Below are positions 26,141 through 36,100 of a stretch of DNA of 57,740 nt, piece by piece (within the stretch, counting starts at the first letter, position 1; every line of letters begins with the position of its first letter). Source of the stretch: CAZVFX01 sp964626565 (GTDB taxonomy: Bacteria > Myxococcota_A > UBA9042 > CAIXZC01); NCBI GenBank assembly GCA_964626565.1, contig CAZVFX010000032.1, positions 1 through 57,740 on the forward strand. Reading direction: 5' to 3'. The notes under the pieces are model-generated. The model was not told the DNA's origin. It saw nothing but the letters and a program-made list of their open reading frames with translations, and ran no database searches. Position numbers and translations under genes: made by a program.

Positions 26141-26571
26141 GTTCCAGACAGACAGGCGTAGGGGTTTTCGACTGTGACGCCGTCCAGTTGGAAGCCGTCC
26201 TGCATGTCCTCCGAGAGCACCTTGGTGCAGCCTCCTTCCCTTGCCGTTTGCAGGATCAGCGCATCCCAGAAAGACAGACGGTGTTCCCTGGAACTGCGGG
26301 CGGCCGACAGAATAGCGTCCGGGGCAACCTGGATGACAGGATACCCCAACAAGAGGTTCAGGGCGCCTTCGGCGATAGCGGGTTTCAGCCGCGTTTTCAG
26401 CTTGCGGGTCACGACTACATAGAACTCCTGCAGTACCTGGGTGCTGATCACGAGAGTCGAGGACTTCGCCAGTTCATCGAGTACTTCAAAGGTGCGCTGC
26501 CGCTTCTCCGGTTCTGAATCGTCGTAGGCGTAGACGAATACATTTGTATCGACAAAGACCCTATCGCTCAT
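26137..26571 (-). CDS. vapC: VapC-type PIN toxin
   Basis: The protein has 144 residues. The acidic motifs are VFVDTNVFVYAYD, TQVLQEFYVVV and LSFWDALILQTA, with SEDMQDG at the fourth position. The ATG at 26571 overlaps the antitoxin gene by 11 nt and follows GAGGACC. The protein is full length for VapC. A short C-terminal extension (NPYACLSGT) follows the domain. Confidence 0.92.
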   Translation of the reverse strand: MSDRVFVDTNVFVYAYDDSEPEKRQRTFEVLDELAKSSTLVISTQVLQEFYVVVTRKLKTRLKPAIAEGALNLLLGYPVIQVAPDAILSAARSSREHRLSFWDALILQTAREGGCTKVLSEDMQDGFQLDGVTVENPYACLSGT

Positions 26572-26794
26572 ACAGGTCCTCCCGTGTCCACTCCCTTCCC
26601 CCGGGTCCGCTGTCGGCGGAGTTCTGCTCAGCATGTTCCAGCACGGCCCGCGTGGTGGCGTGAATGTGATCTCCGGCGCAGTAGACGGTGAGGTAATCCC
26701 TCAATAGGGCGTTGATGGAGGTGCCCTGCTGCAGCGCCCGGATGCGCGCCTTCCTCAGGGTCTCCTCATCTATACTGATAGTCAGATTCGCCAT
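26561..26794 (-). CDS. vapB: VapB-type ribbon-helix-helix antitoxin
   Basis: The protein has 77 residues. The strand ANLTISIDEETL and helices (RKARIRALQQGTSINALLRD) are an RHH DNA-binding domain. The C-terminal tail (GGREWTREDLYER) is the likely toxin-binding element. It overlaps the toxin start. It is expected to repress its own promoter by binding the 16-bp-spaced 9-mers upstream. Confidence 0.9.
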   Translation of the reverse strand: MANLTISIDEETLRKARIRALQQGTSINALLRDYLTVYCAGDHIHATTRAVLEHAEQNSADSGPGGREWTREDLYER

Positions 26795-26810
26795 GGCATG
26801 CCCCCTTTGG

Positions 26811-26873
26811 CCCGTGTAGCACGGGTCCTGTGTTACACGGATATAGTGTAGCGCGGGCTGCGTGGCTCGTCAA
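26811..26873 (-). promoter_or_regulatory. vapBC promoter with three 9-mer operator sites at 16-bp spacing
   Basis: Reading the minus strand, TTGACG (26873-26868), 17 nt, TACACT (26850-26845). On the plus strand GTGTAGCAC (26814), GTGTTACAC (26830) and GTGTAGCGC (26846) begin at exact 16-bp intervals; the third overlaps the -10. CCCGTG-TAG-CACGGG (26811-26825) is a perfect dyad around the first. Successive antitoxin dimers on the same face is a reasonable reading. Confidence 0.78.
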
Positions 26874-26877
26874 GCGC

Positions 26878-27996
26878 CTACTCCGGTCGTTCGGTGGTCA
26901 GCGCCTTGGGTTCGCCGGGCATGCTTTCGATGTGTACTGAAGTGGTGGGGAAGGCAAAAGCGAGGCCCAGGTCGTCGATCCTCTTCATCATGTCCAACAG
27001 AAACTGCTGCTTGACCTCCAGGAACTCCGCCCAGTTGGTGGTCACGGTGAAGCAGTAGATGAAGATCTCGAGGCTCGAGTCCCCTAACTTGTCGAAGTTG
27101 ACCAGGTAGAAATCGTTGTGGATCGCTTCGTTGGCCTTGATGCTATCCCTCACCGCGTTGACCGCAGCTTCCATTTGCGCGGGCTTTGTGTCGTAGGTGA
27201 GGCCCACGGTCATCTTGATTCGGCGCCGGGGCATTTTCGACCAGTTGTTGATGGACGAGGTGGTGAATTTGGCGTTGGGCACTGTGATGAGGCTCTTGGC
27301 AAAGGTTCTTACCCGGGTGGTTCTCAGTCCCACCACCTCCACCACACCTTCCACGTCTCCCACAACGATCCAGTCCCCCACTGCAAAGGGACGGTCCCAG
27401 AAGATGACGATGGCGCCGAACAGGTTGGACAGGGTGTCTTTGGAGGCCAGGGCGAGGGCCGCACCACCGATTCCGAGGCCGGCAACGAGGCTGCCGATGG
27501 AGTATCCTAAGTTCTGCAGGAACAGGGTGACTCCCACCAGGATCAGGAAGACCCTCAGAGTGCGCTGGATGATCGGTATGGCCTGGTCGTCGATCTTGGT
27601 GTCTGTGTCCGCTGCTTTTTCGGCCCAATGGTCGCACAGTTTGTCCGAGAGCCGGATTGCGAACCATATGAACAGAACTACCGAAACGCCCTTGGCCAGC
27701 GCTTTCAGGAAGTAGAGGATGTTCACCGGCTCCTGGGGGATGGGCAGTACATCGATGGCGACGTAGACACCGATGAGCACGCAGAACCAACCCAGGGGAG
27801 GAATTATCGACTCGAGCAGAATATCGTCGAAGCTGGTCGCGGTTTTGGCCGCAAGCTTCTGCACCCGGCTGAGCATTGCGGGCACCAGTTGCTTGAGCAC
27901 GAAGCCCACGAGCACCGCGATGAACGCGGTAAGCAGTTGCCACATCTCAATTCCCAGCAAAGAAAAGTCCATCGCGTCTTTTAACCCTTCCCACAT
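26878..27996 (-). CDS. MscS-family small-conductance mechanosensitive channel
   Basis: The protein has 372 residues. N-terminal hydrophobic segments (about 17-35, 65-85, 95-115, 145-165) are followed by the pore-lining TM3 with Gly/Ala packing (GSLVAGLGIGGAALALASKDTL) and the beta domain motif NLFGAIVIFWDRPFAVGDWIVVG. A C-terminal alpha/beta domain completes it. It should release solutes on osmotic downshock. The length is near that of E. coli MscS plus one extra helix. Its promoter is clear, and the gene is divergent from the activase. Confidence 0.93.
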   Translation of the reverse strand: MWEGLKDAMDFSLLGIEMWQLLTAFIAVLVGFVLKQLVPAMLSRVQKLAAKTATSFDDILLESIIPPLGWFCVLIGVYVAIDVLPIPQEPVNILYFLKALAKGVSVVLFIWFAIRLSDKLCDHWAEKAADTDTKIDDQAIPIIQRTLRVFLILVGVTLFLQNLGYSIGSLVAGLGIGGAALALASKDTLSNLFGAIVIFWDRPFAVGDWIVVGDVEGVVEVVGLRTTRVRTFAKSLITVPNAKFTTSSINNWSKMPRRRIKMTVGLTYDTKPAQMEAAVNAVRDSIKANEAIHNDFYLVNFDKLGDSSLEIFIYCFTVTTNWAEFLEVKQQFLLDMMKRIDDLGLAFAFPTTSVHIESMPGEPKALTTERPE

Positions 27997-28024
27997 GATT
28001 CACTCCGAGTTTATTGCCGCCCGT

Positions 28025-28053
28025 ACTCTAGCGACGGCGCGCACCGATGTCAA
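28025..28053 (-). promoter_or_regulatory. Promoter of the MscS-family gene
   Basis: Reading the minus strand, a perfect TTGACA (28053-28048), 17 nt, TAGAGT (28030-28025), 29 nt before the start codon. Confidence 0.65.
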
Positions 28054-28085
28054 CGGTGAGCCGGGCAGGCCGCATCCGCTTCCGA

Positions 28086-28115
28086 TTGACAAATTGCGGC
28101 TGGGCAGGGTATCCA
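28086..28115 (+). promoter_or_regulatory. Weak candidate promoter of the double-activase gene
   Basis: A perfect TTGACA (28086-28091) is followed at 18 nt by TATCCA (28110-28115), a poor -10. Listed because it is the only -35-like hexamer ahead of the gene. Confidence 0.3.
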
Positions 28116-28171
28116 TATCTCTTCCCCGGGCCTTGGCGCGCGACGCCCGGACGTGAAGACGGAGCTGATCC

Positions 28172-31100
28172 ATGAATCGTAAATCAATTTGCGCCCTGGG
28201 GGTAGACCTGGGAGCGGTGGCGGTGAAGGGAACGTTGCTCGATGCTGCGGGCAAGGTAGTGAAACGGCAGTCCGCGCTGGTAAGAGGCGGCCTTGGCCGA
28301 ACCGCTGCGGCCCTCATTGAGGAGCTGCTGGAAGGTTGCACCGCCGACGTCGCGATGGGCATTACCGGCGGGGGCAAGTCCGCGCTTGAATTTGGTGACC
28401 GGGCGCTGGTGGAGAACGACCTGGTGGCCAGTGCCCGGGCGGTAGGAAGGTTGTATCCGGGTGCGCAGGGGATAATCGAGATTGGCGGCCACCAGTCGAA
28501 GTGGATCAAGTTGGGAGGTGGGCGCCAGATGGAGTCTTTTTCCCTCAACGACCAGTGTGCGGCCGGCTCCGGCGCGTTTCTGGAGCAGCAGGCGGGTCGC
28601 TTGCGGTTGGGCATCGAGGAGTTCTCACTCATGGCCGCCAGCGCGCCCCGCGGCGCCACCATCGCCGGCCGCTGCGCGGTGTTCGCCAAGTCGGATATGA
28701 TTCACCAGCAGCAGAAAGGAACTCCCCCGTCGGAAATTGCATACGGCTTGTGCCTCGCCCTGGCCCGGAATTTCCGAGCCACCCTCATGCGCGGCGGAGA
28801 GCTGACAACGCCGGCAGTCCTGGTAGGCGGCGGTGCCTTGAACGACGGGCTTACCCGCGCGTTTCTCGAAGTCTTCGAGTTGAAGAAGGGCGAACTGGTC
28901 GCGGCCGACGACCCACAGTTCATGGCTTCTCTAGGCGTCGCGTCCGAGGCGCTGGCCCGGGGGCCCGTAAGTACGGTGGACCAACTGCTTTCCCTGGCGA
29001 AAGCGGTTTCCGCAGGCGGTGGCGTGGGCGCGGGAAGGGGGCTTACTGCGTTGCACTCTCCCGACGCCGCTACTCTACCCGAGCCCGTCATTGACGATTC
29101 CCGTGACGTGGCCGCCTACATCGGCGTGGACGTGGGCTCCGTGTCCACCGACTTCGCCCTTGTCTCCGCGGCCGGTGAAGTGCTGGACGGCATCTATCTG
29201 CGCACCCGGGGTGACCCTCTGGGAGTGCTGAAGGAAGGCCTGGCCATCCTCAAGGAACGGGTGGGTGACCGGTTGGAAGTCTTAGGCGTCGGCACTACCG
29301 GCAGCGGCCGTCATCTGGCAGGAAAACTGCTGGGCGCGGACGTGATCAAGAACGAGATCACCTGCCAGCTATACGGTGCCCGCCACGTGCTGCCTGACGT
29401 GGACACCATCCTCGAAATCGGCGGGCAGGACTCCAAGTACGTATCGGTGAAGGACGGCCGGGTGACCGACTTCGTAATGAACAAGATCTGCGCGGCCGGC
29501 ACCGGGTCTTTCCTGGAGGAGCAGGGGGAGTCGCTGGGAGTTTCGATTAAGGGCGAATTCCAGGAAATTGCCCTGAGGGGTGAACACCCTCCGGACCTGG
29601 GTAGCCAGTGTACCGTGTTCATGGATACCGAAGTTGTCAATGCCAGGCAGCGGGGCGTGGACCTGACCGACATCCTCTCCGGACTCTCTTACTGCGTGGT
29701 CAAAAACTACCTGGAGCGGGTGGTGGCGGGAAGGGCGATCGGCGAGCACGTTGTGTTCCAGGGCGGCGTGGCCTCCAACGCGGCGGTAGTGGCCGCGTTT
29801 GAAAAAATGCTTGGCAAGCCGGTTGCAGTGCACCCCTACAACCGCATCTCCGGCGCCATCGGTGCCGCGGTGGCCGCCCGGGATGAGGCGCTTGCCGGCG
29901 TCACCAAGTTCCGCGGCCTCGACTGTGTAGATACGGCCGAGGCCCGCACCTTCGAGTGTAAAGCGTGCTCGAATATGTGCCAGGTGTCCCGCATCTCCAC
30001 CCGGGACGGCGACGCGTTCTTCGGCGACATATGTGAGCGTTTCACCGTGCGGGAAGGGCAGACCGCCGGGGCCGATCTTCCCGACCTCGTATCCGAGGTT
30101 GTGGAGTTGCTGGAATCCTACGCCGGTGGCGAGGCGTGGCTGGGCACTGCCGGCATACCGTTGACCTCCATGATGTACGACCTGCTTCCGTTCTGGGGCA
30201 CCCTGCTCAAGTCGCTGGGCTTCCGGGTGGTTCTGTCCAGCCCCAGCAGTCAACATACCCTGGAGGAGGGTATTAGCAGGTTGACCGCCGAGGTGTGCCT
30301 CCCCACCAAGCTGGCCTATGGCCACGTGGTCTCGCTCGTCGAGAATCCCGACGTGGATTTTGTCTTCCTCCCATCCATTCTCGACCTCCTCGACTGCACT
30401 GACGCCAGGGCCTATCTTTGCCCCTTCGAGGAGTCGGTTGGGTTCATGACCGCCACCTTTGCTTCCGCTCGCATGATAGTGCCGGCCGTCTACCTGGCGT
30501 CGCCCCGGCAGCGGATCATCCGCGAGTTGAAGGAGAAGCTGTCCGACTACGAGTTGTCCGAGTATGAAGTGTCCGAGGCGCTGGACGACGCCTACGACGC
30601 CCAGGCCCAGTTCGACGCCCGCCTCCAGGAGCGTGGCAAAGAGGTAATGGCCCAGGACTTCGGCCTTGCCTTCGCCCTTCTCGGCAAGCCCTACAACGTG
30701 CTGGACCCCTTCGAGAATCTGAACCTTGCCCGGCATATCCGGCGCCTGGGCATTTTGCCCATACCGATGCAAATGCTGCCTGCAGAGCCTGCCGACCTGA
30801 AAGACCACGGCATGACTATTCCCTGGCGCTACAACCGGGGAGTCTTGCGCTCGCTTATGGGCGAGTGCGGGGACGGGCGGGTGTTTCCCGTGGTCATTTC
30901 CAACTTCGGCTGCGGTCCCGACGCATTCGCCATGAAGCACGTTGAGGCCGCGGCAGGGAAAGCCCCGTACCTGTTCCTGGAGTTCGATGAGCATCGCGGG
31001 GAAGCCGGCCTTATTACCCGGTTGGAAGCGTTTATCGATGAAGTGAGCCACGTTACCGACCGCCGCCGGTCCGCCCATATCGAATTGAAAAAGCCACCCC

Positions 31101-32362
31101 AGCGTCCCGGCAGGAAGTTCGAGGGACGACGGTTTGTGCTCCCCCATTTCGCGGACCATGTGTGGGCCTACTCAGGCGCGCTGAAGTTCGCTGATCACGA
31201 AGTCGTAGTCCTGCCGCCTCCCGACGATGAAACCCTGTCGTACGGGGAGGAGGTCAGTTCGGGCAAGGAGTGCCACCCCTACATGCTGCTGGCGGGCGAC
31301 CTTATCAAGCACGTGGAACGGGGCAATATCGGGGAAGGGGACGTCTACTTCTTCCCCGGCACCGAGATCGCGTGCCTGCTCCACGAGTACGGCTCGGGCA
31401 TGCGGATTGCGCTTGAGCGGCGGGGCATTACCGGCGTCGACGTGCTCAGCCCCGGTGGCTCCGAGCACATGGATGTGTTCGGTACCCCGGCGGTGATACG
31501 CCTGGGAAGGGGGCTGTTGCTGTGCGACCTGATGGCCAAGCTCAAGTGCCAGGTGCGGCCTTATGCCAAAGACCCGCATCAGGTGGACGAGCTGTTCGAG
31601 GCGGCCTACCGGGAGGTGGCGGTCACCCTGGCTGAGGAGCGGGTAGGGGACGCGGCCCGGCAACTCACCAGCGAGTTGGAGAAGATCGCGCTGGTGGAGC
31701 AACCGCTCAAGCCGGTGGTCGGGGTGGCTGGAGACATCTACACCCGCATCCATCCCTTTGGCAACCGGGGCTTGTTCAACAAGTTGGAGGCCGAAGGGCT
31801 GGAAGTGTGGCCCGCCCCCTTTCTCACCGACATCGTGGACTTCGGATTTGGGAGAGAAATCTCCGGCGGCGTGGATGAGGGCAGATATTTGGAGGCCGCC
31901 GGGGCCGCGGTGCTGAAGATGAGAAAAGAAATGGAGGCCTACCGCGTGAGGTATCTGCTGGGCCGCAAGATCGGCAGAGCGGAAGAGCCGGGCTATCAGC
32001 AGGTGTTGGACCTGGCAGCTCCATACGTGGACAAGAGCGCCAACGAACTGGTGATTCTGAACATGGCGAAAATGGTGGATTATGCGCGGGGCGGTGCCGA
32101 CGGGATCATCAACGCCATCTCGTTCCATTGCATGCTCGGAACCGTGTCCGCCTCCCTGGCTGAAAACGTCCGCCGGGACCACGACATGATCCCACTGACA
32201 ACCATCGTCTACACGGGCAAGGAAAGCTCCGAGGTGAACACCAAGCTGGAGGCCTTTGCCCACCAGGTCAAGGAGTACGCAGCCAGGCCAAAGCAGCCGC
32301 CGCCCCCTTCCAGCGCCCGGACCTGGTTCGCCAACCTGTGGGATTCCAAAACGACGTTGTAG
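28172..32362 (+). CDS. Double BadF/HgdC-type activase fused to a dehydratase-like region
   Basis: The protein has 1396 residues. Two ASKHA ATPase domains of the BadF/BcrA/HgdC type lie in tandem (about 1-290 and 310-590). Each has its own P-loop-like start (GVDLGAVAVKG; GVDVGSVSTDF) and the cluster-binding Cys pair (NDQCAAGSG with GRCAVF; NKICAAGTG with SQCTVF). A Cys-rich segment (FECKACSNMCQV) and a DUF2229/HgdB-like region follow to about 1360. Such proteins use ATP to drive low-potential electrons into 2-hydroxyacyl- or benzoyl-CoA-type dehydratases. This long form is known from anaerobes as a CoA-substrate-specific activase-related protein; its own substrate is not established. No dehydratase subunit genes are next to it. 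Confidence 0.9.
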   Translation: MNRKSICALGVDLGAVAVKGTLLDAAGKVVKRQSALVRGGLGRTAAALIEELLEGCTADVAMGITGGGKSALEFGDRALVENDLVASARAVGRLYPGAQGIIEIGGHQSKWIKLGGGRQMESFSLNDQCAAGSGAFLEQQAGRLRLGIEEFSLMAASAPRGATIAGRCAVFAKSDMIHQQQKGTPPSEIAYGLCLALARNFRATLMRGGELTTPAVLVGGGALNDGLTRAFLEVFELKKGELVAADDPQFMASLGVASEALARGPVSTVDQLLSLAKAVSAGGGVGAGRGLTALHSPDAATLPEPVIDDSRDVAAYIGVDVGSVSTDFALVSAAGEVLDGIYLRTRGDPLGVLKEGLAILKERVGDRLEVLGVGTTGSGRHLAGKLLGADVIKNEITCQLYGARHVLPDVDTILEIGGQDSKYVSVKDGRVTDFVMNKICAAGTGSFLEEQGESLGVSIKGEFQEIALRGEHPPDLGSQCTVFMDTEVVNARQRGVDLTDILSGLSYCVVKNYLERVVAGRAIGEHVVFQGGVASNAAVVAAFEKMLGKPVAVHPYNRISGAIGAAVAARDEALAGVTKFRGLDCVDTAEARTFECKACSNMCQVSRISTRDGDAFFGDICERFTVREGQTAGADLPDLVSEVVELLESYAGGEAWLGTAGIPLTSMMYDLLPFWGTLLKSLGFRVVLSSPSSQHTLEEGISRLTAEVCLPTKLAYGHVVSLVENPDVDFVFLPSILDLLDCTDARAYLCPFEESVGFMTATFASARMIVPAVYLASPRQRIIRELKEKLSDYELSEYEVSEALDDAYDAQAQFDARLQERGKEVMAQDFGLAFALLGKPYNVLDPFENLNLARHIRRLGILPIPMQMLPAEPADLKDHGMTIPWRYNRGVLRSLMGECGDGRVFPVVISNFGCGPDAFAMKHVEAAAGKAPYLFLEFDEHRGEAGLITRLEAFIDEVSHVTDRRRSAHIELKKPPQRPGRKFEGRRFVLPHFADHVWAYSGALKFADHEVVVLPPPDDETLSYGEEVSSGKECHPYMLLAGDLIKHVERGNIGEGDVYFFPGTEIACLLHEYGSGMRIALERRGITGVDVLSPGGSEHMDVFGTPAVIRLGRGLLLCDLMAKLKCQVRPYAKDPHQVDELFEAAYREVAVTLAEERVGDAARQLTSELEKIALVEQPLKPVVGVAGDIYTRIHPFGNRGLFNKLEAEGLEVWPAPFLTDIVDFGFGREISGGVDEGRYLEAAGAAVLKMRKEMEAYRVRYLLGRKIGRAEEPGYQQVLDLAAPYVDKSANELVILNMAKMVDYARGGADGIINAISFHCMLGTVSASLAENVRRDHDMIPLTTIVYTGKESSEVNTKLEAFAHQVKEYAARPKQPPPPSSARTWFANLWDSKTTL

Positions 32363-32404
32363 CCCCGGCCCTCCGCCCCGAGCGCCGACTGCCGCGCAGT
32401 ACCC

Positions 32405-32434
32405 TTGACACTCGCACACCAAAAACGTGAGAAT
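32405..32434 (+). promoter_or_regulatory. Promoter of the helix-hairpin-helix protein gene
   Basis: A perfect TTGACA (32405-32410), 18 nt, GAGAAT (32429-32434), 31 nt before the start. Confidence 0.5.
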
Positions 32435-32465
32435 GGGTGGGTGAAAATTGACTCTCGGGGGTGCC

Positions 32466-33185
32466 ATGCGTGTTCTTCTATCTACTCTGCTTTTTTCCGT
32501 TTTTCTGTTCCTCTCCCATGGGGTTTCAGCCGATGACTCCGGTGGCCGCAAGGACATAAACCAGGCCACTGCAAAAGACCTCACCACCATTCACGGCGTC
32601 GGTAAGAAGACTGCTGCGAAAATCCTGAACTATCGGGAGCAGAACGGCCCGTTTACTTCCCTACGTCAGTTGAAGCAGGTGAAGGGCATTGGCGACAAGA
32701 CGTTAGAGAAGTTCGCCTGCGTCTTTTTTGTGCCCGCCGAAGGTCCGCTTCCCTGCCGGGCGGTGACCACACCCGGGAAAAGCGGCAAGGGCGGAAAGGT
32801 CAATATCAACACCGCGTCCGCCAAGGGTCTGACCGGGTTGCCCGGTGTAGGTAAAAAACGGGCGAAGACCATCATCACCGACAGGGCGGCCAACGGCTGG
32901 TTCACCTCCGTCGCCGACCTTCAGCGCATAAAGGGTTTTGGCAAGAAGATGGTGGAGCGCCTTCGCCCCCAGGTGGTGACCATGGTGGACATCAACACCG
33001 CCACCGCAGAGGAGTTCGTCGCACTTGGATTCACCAACATCGATGAGATCTTCAAATATCGCGACATGTTCGGCGGCTTCAAAACCGTGGACGACCTCAA
33101 GGCGGTGCCCGGGACCAACGAAGACGTGTTCGACAAGGCCGAAGATATTCTGGTTATCAGGAAGAAGCCCGCTTCTTCCTCTTGA
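32466..33185 (+). CDS. Secreted ComEA-like protein with three helix-hairpin-helix repeats
   Basis: The protein has 239 residues. A signal peptide (cut near GVSA) is followed by three ComEA-type units: DINQATAKDLTTIHGVGKKT, NINTASAKGLTGLPGVGKKR and DINTATAEEFVALGFTNIDE. The first two have the GVGKK hairpin that contacts the DNA backbone; the third has lost it. Single-unit ComEA proteins bind DNA in the periplasm during natural uptake. An exported triple form is consistent with extracytoplasmic DNA binding. No other competence gene is in the window. The ATG at 32466 follows GGGGG; an upstream TTG is less likely. Its last 29 nt overlap the convergent gene. Confidence 0.85.
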   Translation: MRVLLSTLLFSVFLFLSHGVSADDSGGRKDINQATAKDLTTIHGVGKKTAAKILNYREQNGPFTSLRQLKQVKGIGDKTLEKFACVFFVPAEGPLPCRAVTTPGKSGKGGKVNINTASAKGLTGLPGVGKKRAKTIITDRAANGWFTSVADLQRIKGFGKKMVERLRPQVVTMVDINTATAEEFVALGFTNIDEIFKYRDMFGGFKTVDDLKAVPGTNEDVFDKAEDILVIRKKPASSS

Positions 33186-36100
33186 TGACGCCGAATCTGG
33201 CGTTCACCTCAATCCATGGGAATACGTGCCGGTCCTTGGGGTAATCGTAGATTGCCTGCTCCAGGTCCCTCTCCGTAGTCAGGAACTCGGTGTCTTTCAG
33301 CAGCGGCGACCAGTGATGGGTGCGCTGCACCAGGCTGCCCGTGTCGCAAGCCTTGAGCGCCCGTGTGTGAGGGTTCTTCACCCACATCAGGTGGCCCGGC
33401 GACTCACCGACTGCTACCTGGGTGTCGTGGCCATCGCTTTCGAGTTGTTTGGTGAGCACGTTGGCCAGGAATTCCAGCGCTTCGGGGAGGTTTTCCGGCT
33501 CGACGACGCCTCTCACCGTGCTGGTGGGCACTCCGTTTTTGAACTGTCCGCCACGCTGCAACGACAGCACTCCCCAGTGAGACAGTGACCGGGTGCCGAG
33601 CATTCCCAGCACAAAAGCGCGGGAGTCGAGTACCAGCCTCACTCCTCTCAGGAACATCCGGATCGCACTGTGGGAGAAGACGGCCTGGTAGTGGGCCAGG
33701 AAATGGTCCATGTCAACCATCGCCTGCAGGAATTTCTCATCTCCGCACGTGCCGTGGGCTGAACCGTTGGCCGCGCTGAACAGAAGGTTGCGGCAGACGA
33801 GGTCGTCCAATAGCCCGGCCTGTTCAGGAGTCCCTCCTTTCAGCTTGCTTTCCGTCATTAGCGCGTTGGCGCAACCCTGGCTGTAGCCTACGAAGCCATA
33901 TGGTGTCTTCGCCTTTTTCACCGCCTCGATGACCCGCCGGGCGTTGTATTCGAGGGACCTTGCAGTCGCGGTGTCCGCCCTCAGCACCGTGACCCCCAGC
34001 CGCTCCTCCAGCCGGCGGTAGGCGTCTTCCAGTTCCGTGCCCTTGGCGCCGCCGGTGACCACCCCCATGCAGCTTATCACGGTGAAGTCGTACTTCGCTC
34101 TCGGCGGGTCGATGAGCAGGCGGACCAACGGGTCCTTCTTCAGCCGTTTCCGGTCGGCGGGATAGTAGTACAGGGTGTCTATCACCACGTCCACCAACTG
34201 CTGTTCGTCGTCGGGGGCCCCAGCCCCGGTGCGTACTTCGAGCCAGCGGCGTACGGTATCCACGTCTTCCTGGATATTTCGCACCACCGAAAGCACCACA
34301 AGAGCCTCATGATTACGGTTCCAGAATTTCTTGAACCAACTCAATTGGAACGCGCACCGGTCCGCGGTCAACAGCCGCCGGCATGCCTTGAAGGCAGCTT
34401 TGTATCCTTCCCCGGCCTTGCGTCGCCGCACCGGTTCGTTTCCCTTGAACTTGCACCGTTGGGCGTACGCATCAGCCTCTTTGATCGCAGTCTGCGCCTG
34501 CTCAACCAGTCGGTTGGTCCTGGTCGTTTGGGCAAATCCCGGGCCGGGAGGTCTCCGGGCCTCCTGGAGGTAGAACTTCAACGCCCGGTAGGAATCCGCG
34601 CCGGCGAGAACCCGTTCGGCCGTGTTGGAAATCGCCTCGTAGTAGCTGAGCTTTGCTCTCTTCCCCCCGGCCAGGAAGTCGTCCAGGCGCGGGAATTCGA
34701 TTCCCAGCTTGTGGGAGAATTCGTGCACCAGGTCCAGCGGTTCGGCCAGGCAGTACTGGGGCAGGTCCAGGAGCGCGTTCAGCGTCGCGGCCAACACCCT
34801 CGGGTCGTTGCCTCCCAACTCCACCAGCACCGCGAGCAGGAATTCAGGCGGCTGCTCAAGAACCAGATCCAGCAGCATTCGCTGGTTTAGCTGCACAGCT
34901 CTGCCCACCAGCGCGGACGCAAGGCCCGACTGCAGCAGTACCGCGATGTCCTGAGGCCCCAGCAAGCAGTTGGTGACGGGGTAGTCGACTCCCTCCAGCG
35001 GTCCGTCATCCTCCCTGACTTCCCGGCGGCTCATGTTGATGATTTCGGCCAGGAAGAATGCGATGGCCAGTCCCTGAGGTGCGTACCCGACGCCGCCGTA
35101 GCCGCGGGAAATCGTCCGCACCCGCTTTTTCAGTTCGAAGACGTGCTTCAGCCGTTCGCGGTCCCGGGTGCGCCACCCTTTTCGCTTGCGGCGCAGGATG
35201 AAGCTGACCTGCTCCAAAGTGAGGTAGGGGGAGATCCTGGATACGAGGACCGGAAATCCCTCCGGCATGGGCTCTGCGGAGGCCACTGTCTCGTAGACTT
35301 CGGCCGCGTCAGGCAGCGGACGAAACCGGCCCCGGAAGCCGGGGTCTTCAGCCAGTGCGGTGACTTCCAGCACATCCATCTTACCCGGTGGGGCCGCGGG
35401 CTTCAGCGCGTTGGCCGCCCAGCGAAGTAGCCGGTCCAACTCGAAGTCGTAGCCGTGGTCCGGCGGTAGCACCTCGGCCAGCAGGCGCTTTGTTCCCGGA
35501 ATATCGACTCCCTCTCCGTCGGTGACTCGCTTCACCAGCGGATAGAGGCGCTCTTCCAGTTCGGCGGTGCCTACCAGGAACCGTGACCATACCCGCGCGA
35601 GCTTACGTCCGGGTATCATATGTTTGGGCTGGCTGATCTGTTCCTCATCGAAGATTCGCTCCGCCTTCTTTACGAACCGCCTGAGCTTGTTCAGCCAGTC
35701 CCACGCATCTTCGGAAAACACCCGCACCGCGGCAAACACATGATCCATTGCCTCGTCGGATCTTATGATATCCAGCAGGCGTTCGAGGTCGTCTTCGGGG
35801 TTCAACAACGCGTTAAAATAGCGCGCGTCGTAGAGCCCTTTTTCCTCTCCCGTCACAGTAATGCCGCCGCTGGGACTCAAGTTCACGTCCACTTCACCCT
35901 GGCGCAACTCCGGCACGAACAGCACCACCGATTGCCCCTTGCCGTGGAGCACCGGGGATTCACCCTGGAAATCCCAGCGGGTGTTGAACTCCCCCCGCCC
36001 GAGCCCGGATGTCGCCAGCACCGCTTCCTGCACCACCGCGCTGATGGTGCTGTCCGCGGGCAAAGTCAGGCTTCGGGAGCCCAGGCTCAGGCCCGCCCTG

